A DNA stretch of 64,000 nucleotides. Origin: Onchocerca volvulus. Taxonomy: Eukaryota; Nematoda; Chromadorea; Rhabditida; Onchocercidae. Location: positions 7,626,001 through 7,690,000 of the forward strand of contig HG738137.1 in NCBI GenBank assembly GCA_000499405.2, written 5' to 3'. This document shows, one piece after another, positions 1-12,200 of the stretch; positions within the stretch are counted from its first letter, which is position 1; each line of letters begins with the position of its first letter. The position numbers and the translations under genes are program-made. The notes below the pieces were generated by a model. It was not told where the DNA came from. It did not search any database and saw only the letters and a program-made list of their open reading frames with translations.

Positions 1-412
1 TTTAATTTGTCTCTTCATCAATCATATTCTTCTATTCTCATTTTGTTTCATTCTAAGCAGAGTACGATTGCTTTCAAGACACAAATTTAAAGTTTTTTGT
101 GCTTCTATATATTGTTTTTTTTTTTAAGGATTTATTTAAAACCAAAATCATCTTGTCAGCATACTCAAATTTTTATTTTTACTCCCATTTTGAGATTAAC
201 TTTCATTTTTTTTTCTGACTTCATTCTTAAATAAAGTATGTGAGCGGATTTCTTCATTCACCATTACCGATGTGATGTGCAAATTCATGTCATATATCCA
301 TATTTTCATCATTAGATTCATTTATGGATATCTCTGTAGATCCAATAAAATAAGTTAAATGATTTTCTAATTAATTGCATTTGAAAAATTTTACTTAAAT
401 ATGATTTTTAAA

Positions 413-645
413 ATGAAGGACGCAGAAAAGTTGACTTCATTTCTTCATTCTGCGATCGAAATCAGTGGTTTAAAAGCAGGTTATGCTTCAAGAAATATGT
501 AAGTCTTGCCAGAAATTTAAATATTAATATATATGTAGCTCTATATAAAGTTTCTCAACTTCGAATTAGACATCACTTTTTCATCAGGACTGGTATAGTG
601 ATGTGTATCGAAAACAAAAAGAAAAAACGTCGGATCGGCTCGTGC
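413..645 (+). other. Candidate 5' coding exons of 5-phosphatase copy A
   Basis: An ATG at 413 opens a frame that runs to a strong donor (GTAAGT) after 498. It leaves two bases that join in frame to an acceptor-bounded segment at 588-645, which ends at a GTAAAC donor. The joined peptide would start MKDAEKLTSF and later carry a basic run, ENKKKKRR. The splice phases fit each other. I could not find a convincing exon linking 645 to the first certain exon of copy A at 1426, which needs two leftover bases. Segments at 747-799 and 1132-1158 are open and splice-bounded but end in the wrong phase. These exons may be the N-terminus of copy A or may not be coding. Confidence 0.35.
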
Positions 646-1425
646 GTAAACTATTAATATTACCCATTTAAGTTTTTAATCACTTTCCTAATTCTAAATC
701 CTGAAATGAAAAAAGGGAAGTCTTGAGTATTGAGAAAACATTTAAGGCTGGTAGAACGAGAAGTATTAGTTTGTTGCCAGGAGATTTTAGAGATTCAGTA
801 TGAAATAAATCAGAATGAGGTATCATTATGACTTCGTTTCTGATCTTAGTCTAGTAATATTTCGAATGATCTTATTGCGCCAATTTTGAAACTTCATTCT
901 TAAACTTATTAGCTCTCTTATTATTCTCTCAGTTTTTACTATCGTTGCATTTTAAAAGTTTTGGGATTATAACAGATTTTACTTTAGTGAGCTTTGGAAT
1001 GAAATAAATTACTCCTTTAGAAATCTAGAATAGTCTAATAGCATCTGATAGCTCGATTTCAGGCAAAAAAGTTTTTACATGTATTTTTAGAACAAAATTT
1101 ATTTGAACTATCTTTTGAAATAACACTTGCAGGAATGGAATGACAATAGAAACATGATCGTGAAAATTTTATTTTCTCATTTCTTCTCTACCTTTCATTT
1201 GCAATTTTGCTTGCAAGAAATGGGTTGTAATGAACTAAGTAGTTGTAATGAAATTGTAATGAATTAACTAATTAAATGACTTTGCTAATAGCTATTAAAG
1301 AATTATTTTAAGCTTCAGTCGTGAAAAAATGAAGCAAAAAATCCAATCTGGTGTCATCTTATTGAAATTTCCGGAGAAAGCGATCTGATCCCTATTTGAT
1401 GAAACTGATAAAATGACATTTGCAG

Positions 1426-4400
1426 AAAGGAATATGAATACAAAGGAATTCGTAATCGAAGAAGAAATAAGGTTGGAATATCGGACATTGTCGAAAATTA
1501 TGCTGTTGCTGCTTCATCAGGTCATCGCGATATCGACACAATTTTACGCGTTTGGGAACCTACGTACGTAAAATCATTATCCTGGCCTAGAACTCTATTT
1601 TTTGAAAATCATGATTTGACTACTGTTGATATCTCATACATAATCATCTCCAATGTGATTCAAGTATGTGAATCGTTAAGATCGTTTGTTTCGTCTTGTG
1701 GAGAAATGCCAAATATAAAGTTCAAAATTAGACTTTAATCTTCTAGATATTCGTCTTATCAGACATCATCAGTATTCATTACTACATTTAACGTTAATGG
1801 ACGTACACCAACGTTGGATGGGATTCCGGGCTGGTTAACTTGTGAAGGCATTTTTCCGCCTGATTTTTACATTATTGGGTTCGTTGCTTTGATTTGAAAT
1901 TGATGAGATTTTCTTTTTTTCAAGTAATTGAATAACTTAAAACGAATGACCATTCGCTACTTTTCAAGCAATCCTCAAAACCCAAGTGTTTTTAGAATTT
2001 TTGCGTTTCCTCTTTTAAATGGAGGATTATCTGTGACTCAGTATTTCATAATGAATACTTAGTAATGTATTTAACTGTTAGTTGATCAATCGTTCTTCTT
2101 CTAATGCCAAATTTAAAAACAGAATTCCAGGCTTCAAGAAATGGATTTGTCGCCAGAAGCTTTCATAATGCATACATCAGCGCGACATGCAGAATGGAAA
2201 GTCATCCTTGCGAAATCTTTTCCGAAAAACATCAATTATGATCTGGTTAGTTTTTTTTTTGTTCAAAATTATAATTCTGTTATTTCTCGATCGAATGTAT
2301 TTGAGGTGATGGTTCAGCTTTTTGCATGCATAAAAGATATTTCCAGATACGTGAAATACGATTGGTGGGTATATTGTTGGCAGTTTACCGACGTGTGGGC
2401 AGTAAAATTAACGTGGATCTGTCGGAAATTGACGCAGTTGTAGTACCGATCGATCGACATAGTACAATTTTGAGTAACAAGGTACACTTTTTGTTATGCA
2501 ATTTCTGGATAATGTGGAAGCACATAAAACATACAGCTTAGAACTTGAAATAGTCAAGAAAATATTGTGTTATATTTTCTAACTGGATTAGACATTGGGA
2601 CTACAGAATTTTCAATCACTTTCAATGAAATAATATGTCATTTGAATCTTGAGCCTGTTCTAGGAAATAACAACAATAATTTCACAGGTGATCAGCAAGC
2701 AATAAAGCAGTTCTGATAAGTTATAAATGATTTTGCAAATTTTTAAAGATGTAGTTGTTCTCTTTTAATATGAAGTTTGGTAAAATTGAATTGGTAGGGT
2801 TGTGTTGCAATCAGCATGTATATGAATGATACATCAGTTTGCTTCGTGAATTCACACTTTATCGCTCATATTGAAAGAAATGAAAAACGCATCATGGATT
2901 ATAAGTATGTTTAAATTTTAATTTAAGAGTCTTTCTTTAAATTTTGAACTTACTGTGAGAGAAGACATTTTTAATTACTATAAACATTTCAGTAAGTTTT
3001 ACAAATTTCGATATTGTAGATATATCGTCAAACATATACGTTTTCGTAGAAGCGGTAAAACGCTTTTCGAGCACGATGCTGTTTTTTGGTTTGGTGATTT
3101 GAATTTTCGACTGGACACTGCATACGGTTTGAGCAACAATGAATTACGTGAATTATGCAGTGATGAAAAGGCATTCAGAGACATGATTATTTACGATCAG
3201 GTAAATTAATCTACAATTCGGAAAATTTCACTTATTCCTTAGATGATTTTTATTGTTATTAATATTCAAGGAGGAATGATATATTTCTGATTCTGAACTT
3301 TATTTTTATGAAACGACTTATCTGATCGTTCGGGGACTTAAAAATTAATTCGACACTATTTTCCGATCTAATACAGAAATTTTAAATTGGCAGTGAAATA
3401 TTAAATTAGTAGGTTAAGCAGTTATTCAGCATTAAAAGCCTTGTTAGAATCTTGGAAATCATCGTATTGAAATAATAACTAAGCCTTATTTTTTATGAGA
3501 TAACTTTTTCTCATCACATCAAAATAACAATTATTATGCAAACGTCATTACGCTTACTGAACTGAAATTAAAGAAAAAAAAACTTTCCAGTAGTACCTTC
3601 GCATGTTCTCAATGCATTGAACCAGTATCAGTATATTTTTTTTTAGCGTTAATATACTTCAGTGCGCTTGAACATATCCAGCATTACTAGAAACTTTTTT
3701 TTTTTCGGCACTAGCAGAATTATTGAAATTATTGATGTCTAAGAATAAAATTTCTGGACATCATGAACTTTGATTTCCAAGATCTGATCTAAAAACTTTC
3801 ATATTTAATGAATGCTTAACTGTTGAACAGTAAAGTTTGATATTTCATTATGGTTGTTATGATATCTATTTGTTTTCCTAAAAGGTAAACTGTTTAGCTT
3901 AAGCGAGCAATGAAATTCAAAGTTATATTTAAAAATTTCAAAGAACCGGAAATTTTGAATTTTCGTCCTACTTACAAATATGATATTAATTCCGACAACT
4001 GGGATGGCAGGTCTAACTACTTTTTGTTAATTCTTTAAGATTTGATATTAATTCTTTTTCCTCATCAGAACTTATTTATGAAACATTTTACTTGAACTTC
4101 TGAAAAAATTCAAAATTGGTGATTATTTGACGGAATCATTTCATGTTTTTGAGTATTAATTAATGCCTTTATTTTCATCAAAATAGAGCTATATTCGTAA
4201 CTTGGTTTTCTCAAATTTATATGTTATGGATTCATTTTATTATTTCAGACTTGTTCCTTCTCGCCTCAATTGCAACTATTCAAGATATATAAGCCTTATA
4301 TCTCTTGTTTCCTCTGTGTTCAGCCTTTGCTAGTCCTATGTTTTTTATGTGTCCATTTGCATAGTAAAATAGACTTTCAAATCACTTCATTTTCATGATT

Positions 4401-4665
4401 CTTTTGCAGTAAAAAAAGACGTGTTCCGGCTTGGTGTGATCGAATTTTATGGTGGAATCAGAAGGGTATTAACATCAGACAGGAGTTTTACGATAGCGTA
4501 TCATCCATCAAATTTTCGGATCATAGGCCAGTGAGGGCTCTTTTTTACTTGGATGTACGAAAAATTGATTTAGCCCAATACGACAAAGCTTACCGAAGAG
4601 CGTTCAATGAAGCAAACCATCGTTCCAATGGTTATCGCGATAAAAAGAAAGAAAACAGAGAGTGA
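1426..4665 (+). CDS. Inositol polyphosphate 5-phosphatase, OCRL/INPP5B type, catalytic domain only (copy A)
   Basis: It probably removes the 5-phosphate from phosphoinositides such as PI(4,5)P2 at membranes. Exons: 1426-1563, 1747-1878, 2131-2245, 2347-2481, 2798-2904, 3020-3200, 3898-4010, 4410-4665 (stop TGA). All phases agree and give about 392 codons, without the unresolved 5' end. Family motifs appear in order: FNVNG (exon 2), GLQEMDLS (3), FVNSH (5), [10 protein letters not shown] (6), FRPTYKYD (7), [10 protein letters not shown] and SDHRPV (8). The usual GRMGNKGG segment reads ILSNKGC, so this loop has diverged, but the catalytic Asp, Asn and His positions remain. It ends soon after the catalytic core with a basic tail (RDKKKENRE) and has no ASH or RhoGAP region. 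Exon boundaries match copy B, about 1 kb downstream, so the two are tandem duplicates. Trafficking or catalytic specialisation is inference. Confidence 0.85.
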
Positions 4666-5699
4666 AATTGTGATTTATATCTAGATTTGTCATTGTGATT
4701 TTTTTGTTAGTTGTAAATAATTCAAATCATTGCAGTTAATTGAAAAATTGACTCAAATGTTGTCTCTGTAGCTTTCCAAATTTTGTATTCTAATTTTCAG
4801 TAATTTTCATCCACTGCTGTCAAAGTATTAACTTTTTAAATCATTGGAAGCTTGGGATTTTTTGCTGATCAAGATTTTAATTGAACTGTTTTGGTTAAGA
4901 TATTAATTGCAGACTTATAATCTTCGACTAATCGAAAAAAAATTTCTTTGGAAAAGGTTTGTTCCAGACTCGTAGGTTTTTTTAATTCAATAATTTGGAT
5001 GGCTACGACTAAATGGATTAGGGACTTTATAGTTCCTGCGAGTATAGCACTGTTTTTGTTTTTGTTTTTTTGCTTGTTTTTTTTTTTTTTTTTTTAAATC
5101 AAATCTTATCCTTAAAGAGTCGCAACCATTTTTGGAGTGTAATTTATGGTGCTCAGATATTTTGGAAGCTTTATTCTTTGTCAAGTTGTAAGCGATTAAT
5201 CAGTGTTCTGAAATGATTCATCAATAGTAGCTGTAAATATGACGAGATAATCAACCTTATCTCGGTTTATTAAATTAAAAAATAGTTAATCAATAAGTTA
5301 ATCAGGACAATAAAATATTGCTATAGCGATACATTTGTAATTTTTGCAATATATATCATTATAAGCGATTAAAAATCATTTTCGTAACAAGATTTTAGTC
5401 ACATTGCGTTATAATGATACACGTTATACAATACATGTGTATATACTTTATGCTTAGCAGTTGAGCTGAATGATTTCCATGCTTCATCTTTTTTTGGTGT
5501 TCAGTAATTTATTTATTTTTTTGCAATTATTTCTTTTGAGTTATTTTTGCTTATTAAGTAAAATTTTCTTTTCATGTTAAGAATGAGTTCTCATGAGTAC
5601 GGCATTTGACCGAATTCTAATTCCTTTTTTTTAATATGAGATGATAGCGTCAAAAGCTGCATGTAAGATTCAAAGTGCTTCTAACAATTTATAGGATAG
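4666..5699. other. Spacer between the two 5-phosphatase copies
   Basis: About 1 kb of AT-rich DNA with T-rich runs (for example 5079-5095) and no supported exon. The minus-strand open frame at 4987-5184 is dominated by lysine codons read from the T tracts, so I discount it. Either the promoter or a trans-splice acceptor for copy B, or its missing 5' exons, should lie here. An in-frame TAG at 5697-5699 means the first copy B exon cannot extend left of 5700. Confidence 0.5.
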
Positions 5700-5726
5700 T
5701 TAGTTCATGGAAAGTATGATCGGAGG

Positions 5727-8700
5727 ATGACTTTCTATACGACTGAAAACGATACACCAAGAATTTCGCATCGAGATGACATTGAGGAAGTTATGCGTGA
5801 TTGGGAAAGAAGGTTATCCTATTTTTTGCGAAATTCGAGACATTTTACTGTAAATTTATCATGCTTCATAATATATAATAGTAATTATTGAAATTACATT
5901 TATTACTGACAGCTGATCTACGAATATTTTCCATTTTCTTTTTTTTGATGGTTACTGTTTTGAATATCCCTCTTACTGTGATACGAAAGATTCGATATTC
6001 CCCATTATGTACTGATGTAATGTGACAGTAAGTTTCTTCTTTTCTTTATTTTTTACTGGTACTGCTAATAATTCATATTATATTCATTAGTGCATTAAAC
6101 ATATATTTATCATTGATCCCGTATGTTTATTCATTTGAAGATATTCGACATACACCACGACATCGATATTCATCACAACATTCAATGTTAACGGTCGAAT
6201 GCCAACATTTGAAGCATTACCGAATTGGTTAACATGCAGTGGAACATCTGCACCAGATTTTTACGTTATTGGGTTATTTTTTATTTTTGATACGAAATTC
6301 CTAAAAAAAAAAATTCATCCATCACCGAAAATGATTGTACTTTCCGCCTCTAACTTGATTATTTTTATGCGTTCTACTATTTGAATGATGGCTGTTCTGA
6401 CTGAATCTCTTTAGACTTCGCTTGGATTTTTTCAAAAGAAAATTATTGCTAGCATACTTACTGTAAAGTACTGAAAGAAGATAGGGCTTGCTAGAACACC
6501 AGTAATAAATTCTCTGCTAGAATTTATCACTGATGTTTTGTTTTGCATTATGTTTTGCATAAAAGTTTGAAGCTAATTTAGAGTTTTCTTGAAATTTGGA
6601 ATTATTAGATGTAATTCCAAAATGGACATTTATGAATTTAAATAATGGAGACGTGAACAGCAATTTCCTGAACAGCAATTTCAAGAACAATTAGAAGTTT
6701 TTGGGATAAATTGTCTTAATGAAATGTTATTTCAGATTACAAGAAATGGATCTTTCTCCTCAAGCCTTCCTTATGAATACCTCAACACGTCATTCTGCAT
6801 GGCAGATTGTCATCCAAAAATCTCTTCCCGCTTCCACGGATTATATTCTTGTATTAAATTCTTAAGTTTTGATATAAACTATTTTTCTGTATTATCTCAT
6901 TCACTTCGCTGTTGCACTTAATTTTTTTTTTATTTGAGGGTGCTTGAAGAAAATTTTAACTTGTAGGCATCGTTCCATTCTCATGCCTAGTAGTGCAGTT
7001 CTTATATTTATGTTTAGAATATAATAAAAATTTAGCTCTAATATTCCACAAATTATGTTACGAAATCTATTCAAAGTATCTTATGCAGATTCAAGAAGTG
7101 CGTTTGGTTGGCATATTATTGATGATTTATCGTCGCACTGATTGTAAAGTTCGGGTTGAAGATGCAACGACTGATGTTGAAATTGTACCAACTGGTTTCC
7201 CATTACTGGGTCGCATGGGAAATAAGGTAAATAATATAGTAGCAAAACGATCATTTTGAAAACAGTGGTAATTTTTGTGATAGACGAATTCGAAACAAAC
7301 AATATTTAATGTGATCTTTCTTCTTGCATAATTTTATTTATTCAGTGACTGTTCTTAATTATTTTCCTTGTACTTTTCGTGTGCTCAAAACATTTTTTTC
7401 GATGCTAAAATGATGTCAAGTCCGAACATTGTTCTTTTATGCTAGGCAGGAAAAAAGTTCCAGCATCAACTCTTTTTTCCTTCAGAAAAAATGGTCAGTT
7501 GTCTTTGTTTAATTTGTTATTGTTTAATTCTGAGATTACTTTAGGGTGGTGTCGCAGTCAGTTTACAAATCAATGATAGCTCTCTTTGTTTCGTGAATTC
7601 TCATTTTGCTGCTGGACAGGAAGAATTGGAAAAGCGAAATCAAGATTACAGGTTAGCTTAAAAAATGAAGCGAATGATGCTATGCGAGTAATTATATTTG
7701 ACAAAAGTGCAATGTAAAATGCAATCAAAAATACATTTGGATATTCATTCAGGAATTCATAGTGTGATGAATATGATAATCCTTTCAATTTTTATCTTTT
7801 TAGAGAAATATCACAGATCCGCTTTCCGAAAACTAGTAGAAGTTTGTTCGATCATGATATTATATTCTGGTTTGGTGACATGAATTTTCGCCTAGAAACT
7901 AATAATAATTTGAGTAATGATGATTTCCGGCGTCTTTGCGCCGATGAAAATGCATTTAGAGATATGATAATATTTGATCAGGTGAGCTTTAGTATGTACC
8001 AAAAAGATCTTTATTATATCTTCCAGATAATTTCCTTTTTATGATTTTACTTCTATATTTGAAATCTGAATGAGATTTTTAAGTCAAGTAATTCGATCTT
8101 CTAGGATTTTCGGCGATTCTTTTATATAAAAATAAATCGTCTGAGTTCTGTGCGTTATGCCAACTATTTATTTGAGAATTTTTTTCTTAAAAAAATTTTC
8201 GAATTCTTTTTTCAGCTAAAGAAGCAGAAAAAACTTAATCATATATTTGTTGATTTTAAAGAACCAGATGTTTTAAATTTCCGCCCCACATATAAATATG
8301 ACCCTGGAACAACAAGATGGGATACCAGGTTAGCTATGGACTTCTTATTCATTTCTGATGATTTCAGATTGATATTATATATCTTTCTTAGTAATGTGGA
8401 ATATATAAAATGCGAACTAAGGCCTACCAACTCGTCAAACTCTGTCAACCATCATTAAATGGGCAATCGACACAGATGATGTGATAGATTGAAGCTTGTT
8501 CTGAGATTTATGTTGCTTTATTCCATTTAGTATGATTTTAATTTGTTCTGAAGTTTTTCTGATTTTGATATATTTCATCCTTGAATTTCATAGATGTCCC
8601 ATTCTTTTTCTACAGTGTAGTTTTCAGTGAGAAATGTCGATGTCCAGCTTGGTGTGATCGAATTTTATGGTGGAATCGTGATGGAGTGAATGTCCAGCAA

Positions 8701-11331
8701 CAGTTTTATGAAAGTGTGGAATCGGTGATGATTTCAGACCATAAACCAGTGCGGTCGATATTTCATGTTGAAATACGAAGTATCGATGAAGTTAAACGGG
8801 ATACTTGCTTGGAAGAAGCTATACGAGAAGCAGATCGGCGTGCCAATGAAGCACTTCCACAGATTGAATTATCGCAAAACGAAGTAAACGAAAAGATTTT
8901 TTAATTGATAAGCTTCATTGCTAATAATAATCTATCAGAAGTTATTACTTCGTTAAGTAGCTTTCTAATTTTTTATCGTAAAATCTAATATTAAGTAATA
9001 AGGACAGTCTTCTATGATTTTGTGTATAGTTTATAATAAGTTTGAACTTTTCAGGTGGATTTCGGCAAAGTGTATTTCTTTCAAAGTGCATCCAGAATAT
9101 TAACAATTAAAAATACGGGTAAAACGAAAATTTCGTTTTCGTTTGGTGCGAGACCAAATCGTGCTGCAGTCTGTGAATCTTGGTTGTCTATTACACCACC
9201 TAATTCGAGACTTCAACCGGGTGCCTCCTGTACAATTAGTTTGCAGGTTATTTCATATACAGTTTTCATTAAAGCTTTGCGAGCTTTGATTCATCATTGT
9301 AATGAATAAAAATACCCCCTCATACACTGCCTGTCTTGCTAATGCGATCCCGTTTTGCATTAAGTTTTTAAAAATGGTTTATTGTGCTAGATGGTGAATT
9401 ACCGAGGCTTTTAATGTTAGAGACGAATCGCCTGAGTTGGACTATAAATTTTAAGTTTGAATGTGCTTGTAAAATTGGAAATAAGTCTCTAGTGTTTTTA
9501 TAGATTTTGGTTGATAAAGCAGTAGCATGGACATTGAGTGCAGATGGCAAGCTATCAGAAATTCTGGTACTTCGTTTGCACCATGGGAGGCATTATTTTG
9601 TCACTGTTTCTGGTCAGTATCAACACAGCGCCTTTGGTTCATCGTTTATTGACCTGATCCATAAGGAAAAAAAGAAAACATCTACATCTGAACTCGTTAA
9701 TTTGGTACGAAATATGATTCAAATTGAGATAAATTATTGCCATATTTTTTTTTTCGGAGGAAAACTCGAGAATCAATTAGCTGGAAAAGTTACTTTAGTT
9801 CCATACTGCTAGAAACATGATTAATCGTGGAAAGAACATTATCAGTTTAAAGAATTGAGTTGGTAAGTATTTGTTAGTTGTCAGTCGATTGTTGTCAGTT
9901 TAGATGTTGAATTAATGAAAGAGTTAAAAAATGAGGGCTTATGTTTGGAATCTATCCGCTTTTGCTGCGTAAGTTCTGATCACAATTTATATTGCGATGC
10001 TGATTTATTGTATATTTCTTGTTTTAGAGAAACTGTTTCTTTCTTCTTTTTCGATTTATAATTTGTTTTCAATTTTATTTTCAGACCTTCAGCCCCGCAC
10101 CAGTTATATCGGCTGTTATGGCTGGTATACCGGAATCTGTTTTTCGGATCAGTGAAGCATTAAAACAAAATGGTTTAGAAAAAATTCGTTTTGATGATCC
10201 CTCTGCCCATAGCGAATTTATAGCGTTACGAAATGCTTTAGATACTGGAAAACCGACAAATCTGTGTAACTTTTTCGTCATCTTTTCTTTATCTTTCTTC
10301 TCCATTTCGGATGACTTTTTCGCACTCTTTTAAATTTAGGAAAAATTGAAATTTCTAGTCGACTGATAAGCTTTGTTTATTTTCAGTTGAAGCTTGCAAA
10401 TCAGCTTTCAGTATGTATGACACTTTGCTAACACTTATCACTTCTTTTAAAGGTATTTCGCATTCTTATTCGAAGGTCTTAAATCTTTTCAAGAATTTCA
10501 AGCATTGTCTTTTGTCTGTAATGAATTTAAAGTTTTCCTGAGAAGTGGCAAGCAAGAGATATTAGATTATACTCTTGTTCTTTCTACTATGGACTGCAAT
10601 TTCATTCCTTTTTAATTTTTAGCCTTCTTCTGAAGAATAAAATTGTACGAATTTTTTTTAAAGGACAAATTCAAATTCCTTTGTGATCACGCTTTTAAAT
10701 TAGTTGGTTTTCACGAAGAATAGATATCAAAGTTGTCATTGATCACTGAAAATTTTTCCGCTGGAATAAGTGATAATTTTAGAACATTGAAGTTGCTTTG
10801 AATACCAACTCTGAATATTTTGATATATTGTATCAATTTATACACAAAGTAAATACTAATTTTAATTTGGATGTCTTCGATAAAAAATTCAGTCCTAATG
10901 ACAGAAATTTTGTAACATTTATCATAAAGAAAGAAAGTTTAGGATGCAAGAAACATTCATTAAGAATTAGTGTCTTTCTATATTTTTATAATCTTAATTT
11001 TCTTTTTGAAATTTATGCATAATTGATTTAGCGTTCATATCATTAACAGATTTTTATTTTCACAGAATCTATAATACCCCCAACTTCACAAACAGAATGT
11101 TTGCGGGCAGCCGGTGATATTATTAGTTGCTGGTCGTGTGTCAAAAAGTTCCCAGTCGAAAATCGCAATATGTTTATTTACTTTATTGGCTTTGTTACGG
11201 AGCTGATGAAACGAAATAGCACTGCTAATAGTTAGTTGTTTCTGTTTTTCTTCTGCCTCTTTTTGCAAGATTTTCACGTTCATTGTGCTTAATGTTTTTT
11301 CCTGGGGGTATCTATTATGCTTGCATTGGTT

Positions 11332-11422
<91 letters not shown>

Positions 11423-12200
11423 TTTTTTTGCAGATTAATTATCTATAATTATATTTTATAAATTATATAATAAACTTGTTTCATTTATGGATTAGAATTA
11501 GGACTAGATTAGCAAAAGAAGCTTAAGCTTGTTTTTTCTTTCATCAGTTAATTGTTTTTAACAGTTAGACTAATAAATGTCATCAAAATCTCATTATACT
11601 GCAGTGTTACCATTATCAATACATCAAATGTAGCATAACGCTACCATTCTCAATGTACTACTTTATCTGCCATATATTTTTCGAAATAGAGTGATTGTAA
11701 TTTCAAATTCTTTTTGGTAAATTAATGGATGTTGAATATTAGCGCAACTTCTTATATATTTCAGTATTTATTTAATTTTCGTAATTTTTTTGTTGACAAT
11801 TCTAATACCTGGAAAATGACTCAGCATCTAGTTCTCAATCGAAACTGACATTTTATATGGAAATGAAATATTTTAAATGACATAAGATTTGATTATTTTG
11901 CATCTTATAAGGACATATTTTCGTTCAGCAGAAATTCGTTGGAAATCTATATGCTGCATTTGATAGATTTTGCCATTTTTTTTTTTCCGTGCATTTGATC
12001 GATTTGCAATCATAAAATTTGTTTCAGCTCAAATGCAGTTACTAGCGGATATTATATTCAGACAATCGACTGGTGAGAATAGTTATTTGCAGCGTTTGAA
12101 ATTTCTGGAAACAGTTGTGTGGGGAAGTCAAGGAACTATGAGAAATGGTCCATCACCTCAAGCAGATTGCCAGGATGATGCTGATCTCATTATTTTGTAA
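5727..12200 (+). CDS. ocrl-1: OCRL/INPP5B-like inositol polyphosphate 5-phosphatase with ASH and RhoGAP-like regions (copy B)
   Basis: Known OCRL proteins dephosphorylate PI(4,5)P2 on Golgi, endosomes and cilia and bind Rab and Rho GTPases. Exons: 5727-5812, 6141-6272, 6736-6850, 7089-7226, 7545-7651, 7804-7981, 8216-8328, 8628-8883, 9055-9246, 9504-9704, 10085-10265, 10387-10452, 11066-11230, 12028-12200 (TAA). Every junction is phase-consistent, giving about 700 residues. Catalytic motifs: [49 protein letters not shown] (residues about 30-335). Residues about 376-506 form the ASH region, including the conserved VTVSGQYQHSAFGSSF-type segment, and about 507-700 match the RhoGAP-like C-terminus. 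ATG 5727 is the first in-frame ATG after an in-frame stop. The exon may instead start at 5700 or 5703 and join unseen upstream exons, since no N-terminal PH domain was found. Splicing 9704 directly to 10085 is phase-compatible but unproved. Confidence 0.88.
11334..11420. repeat. 87-nt poly-T homopolymer
   Basis: An uninterrupted run of T lies in the last-but-one-to-last exon intron of copy B (11231-12027). On the other strand it is poly-A. It could be the tail of an old reverse-strand retroposon, simple slippage, or a sequencing or assembly artefact, and its true length is uncertain. I saw no clear element body or flanking duplication next to it. Confidence 0.95.

Noticed and set aside
1426..12200. 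Copies A and B as one protein with two 5-phosphatase domains
   Set aside because: Copy A ends at an in-frame TGA (4663-4665) with no nearby donor that would bypass it in phase, and copy B has an in-frame TAG immediately before its first exon. Two genes is the simpler reading.
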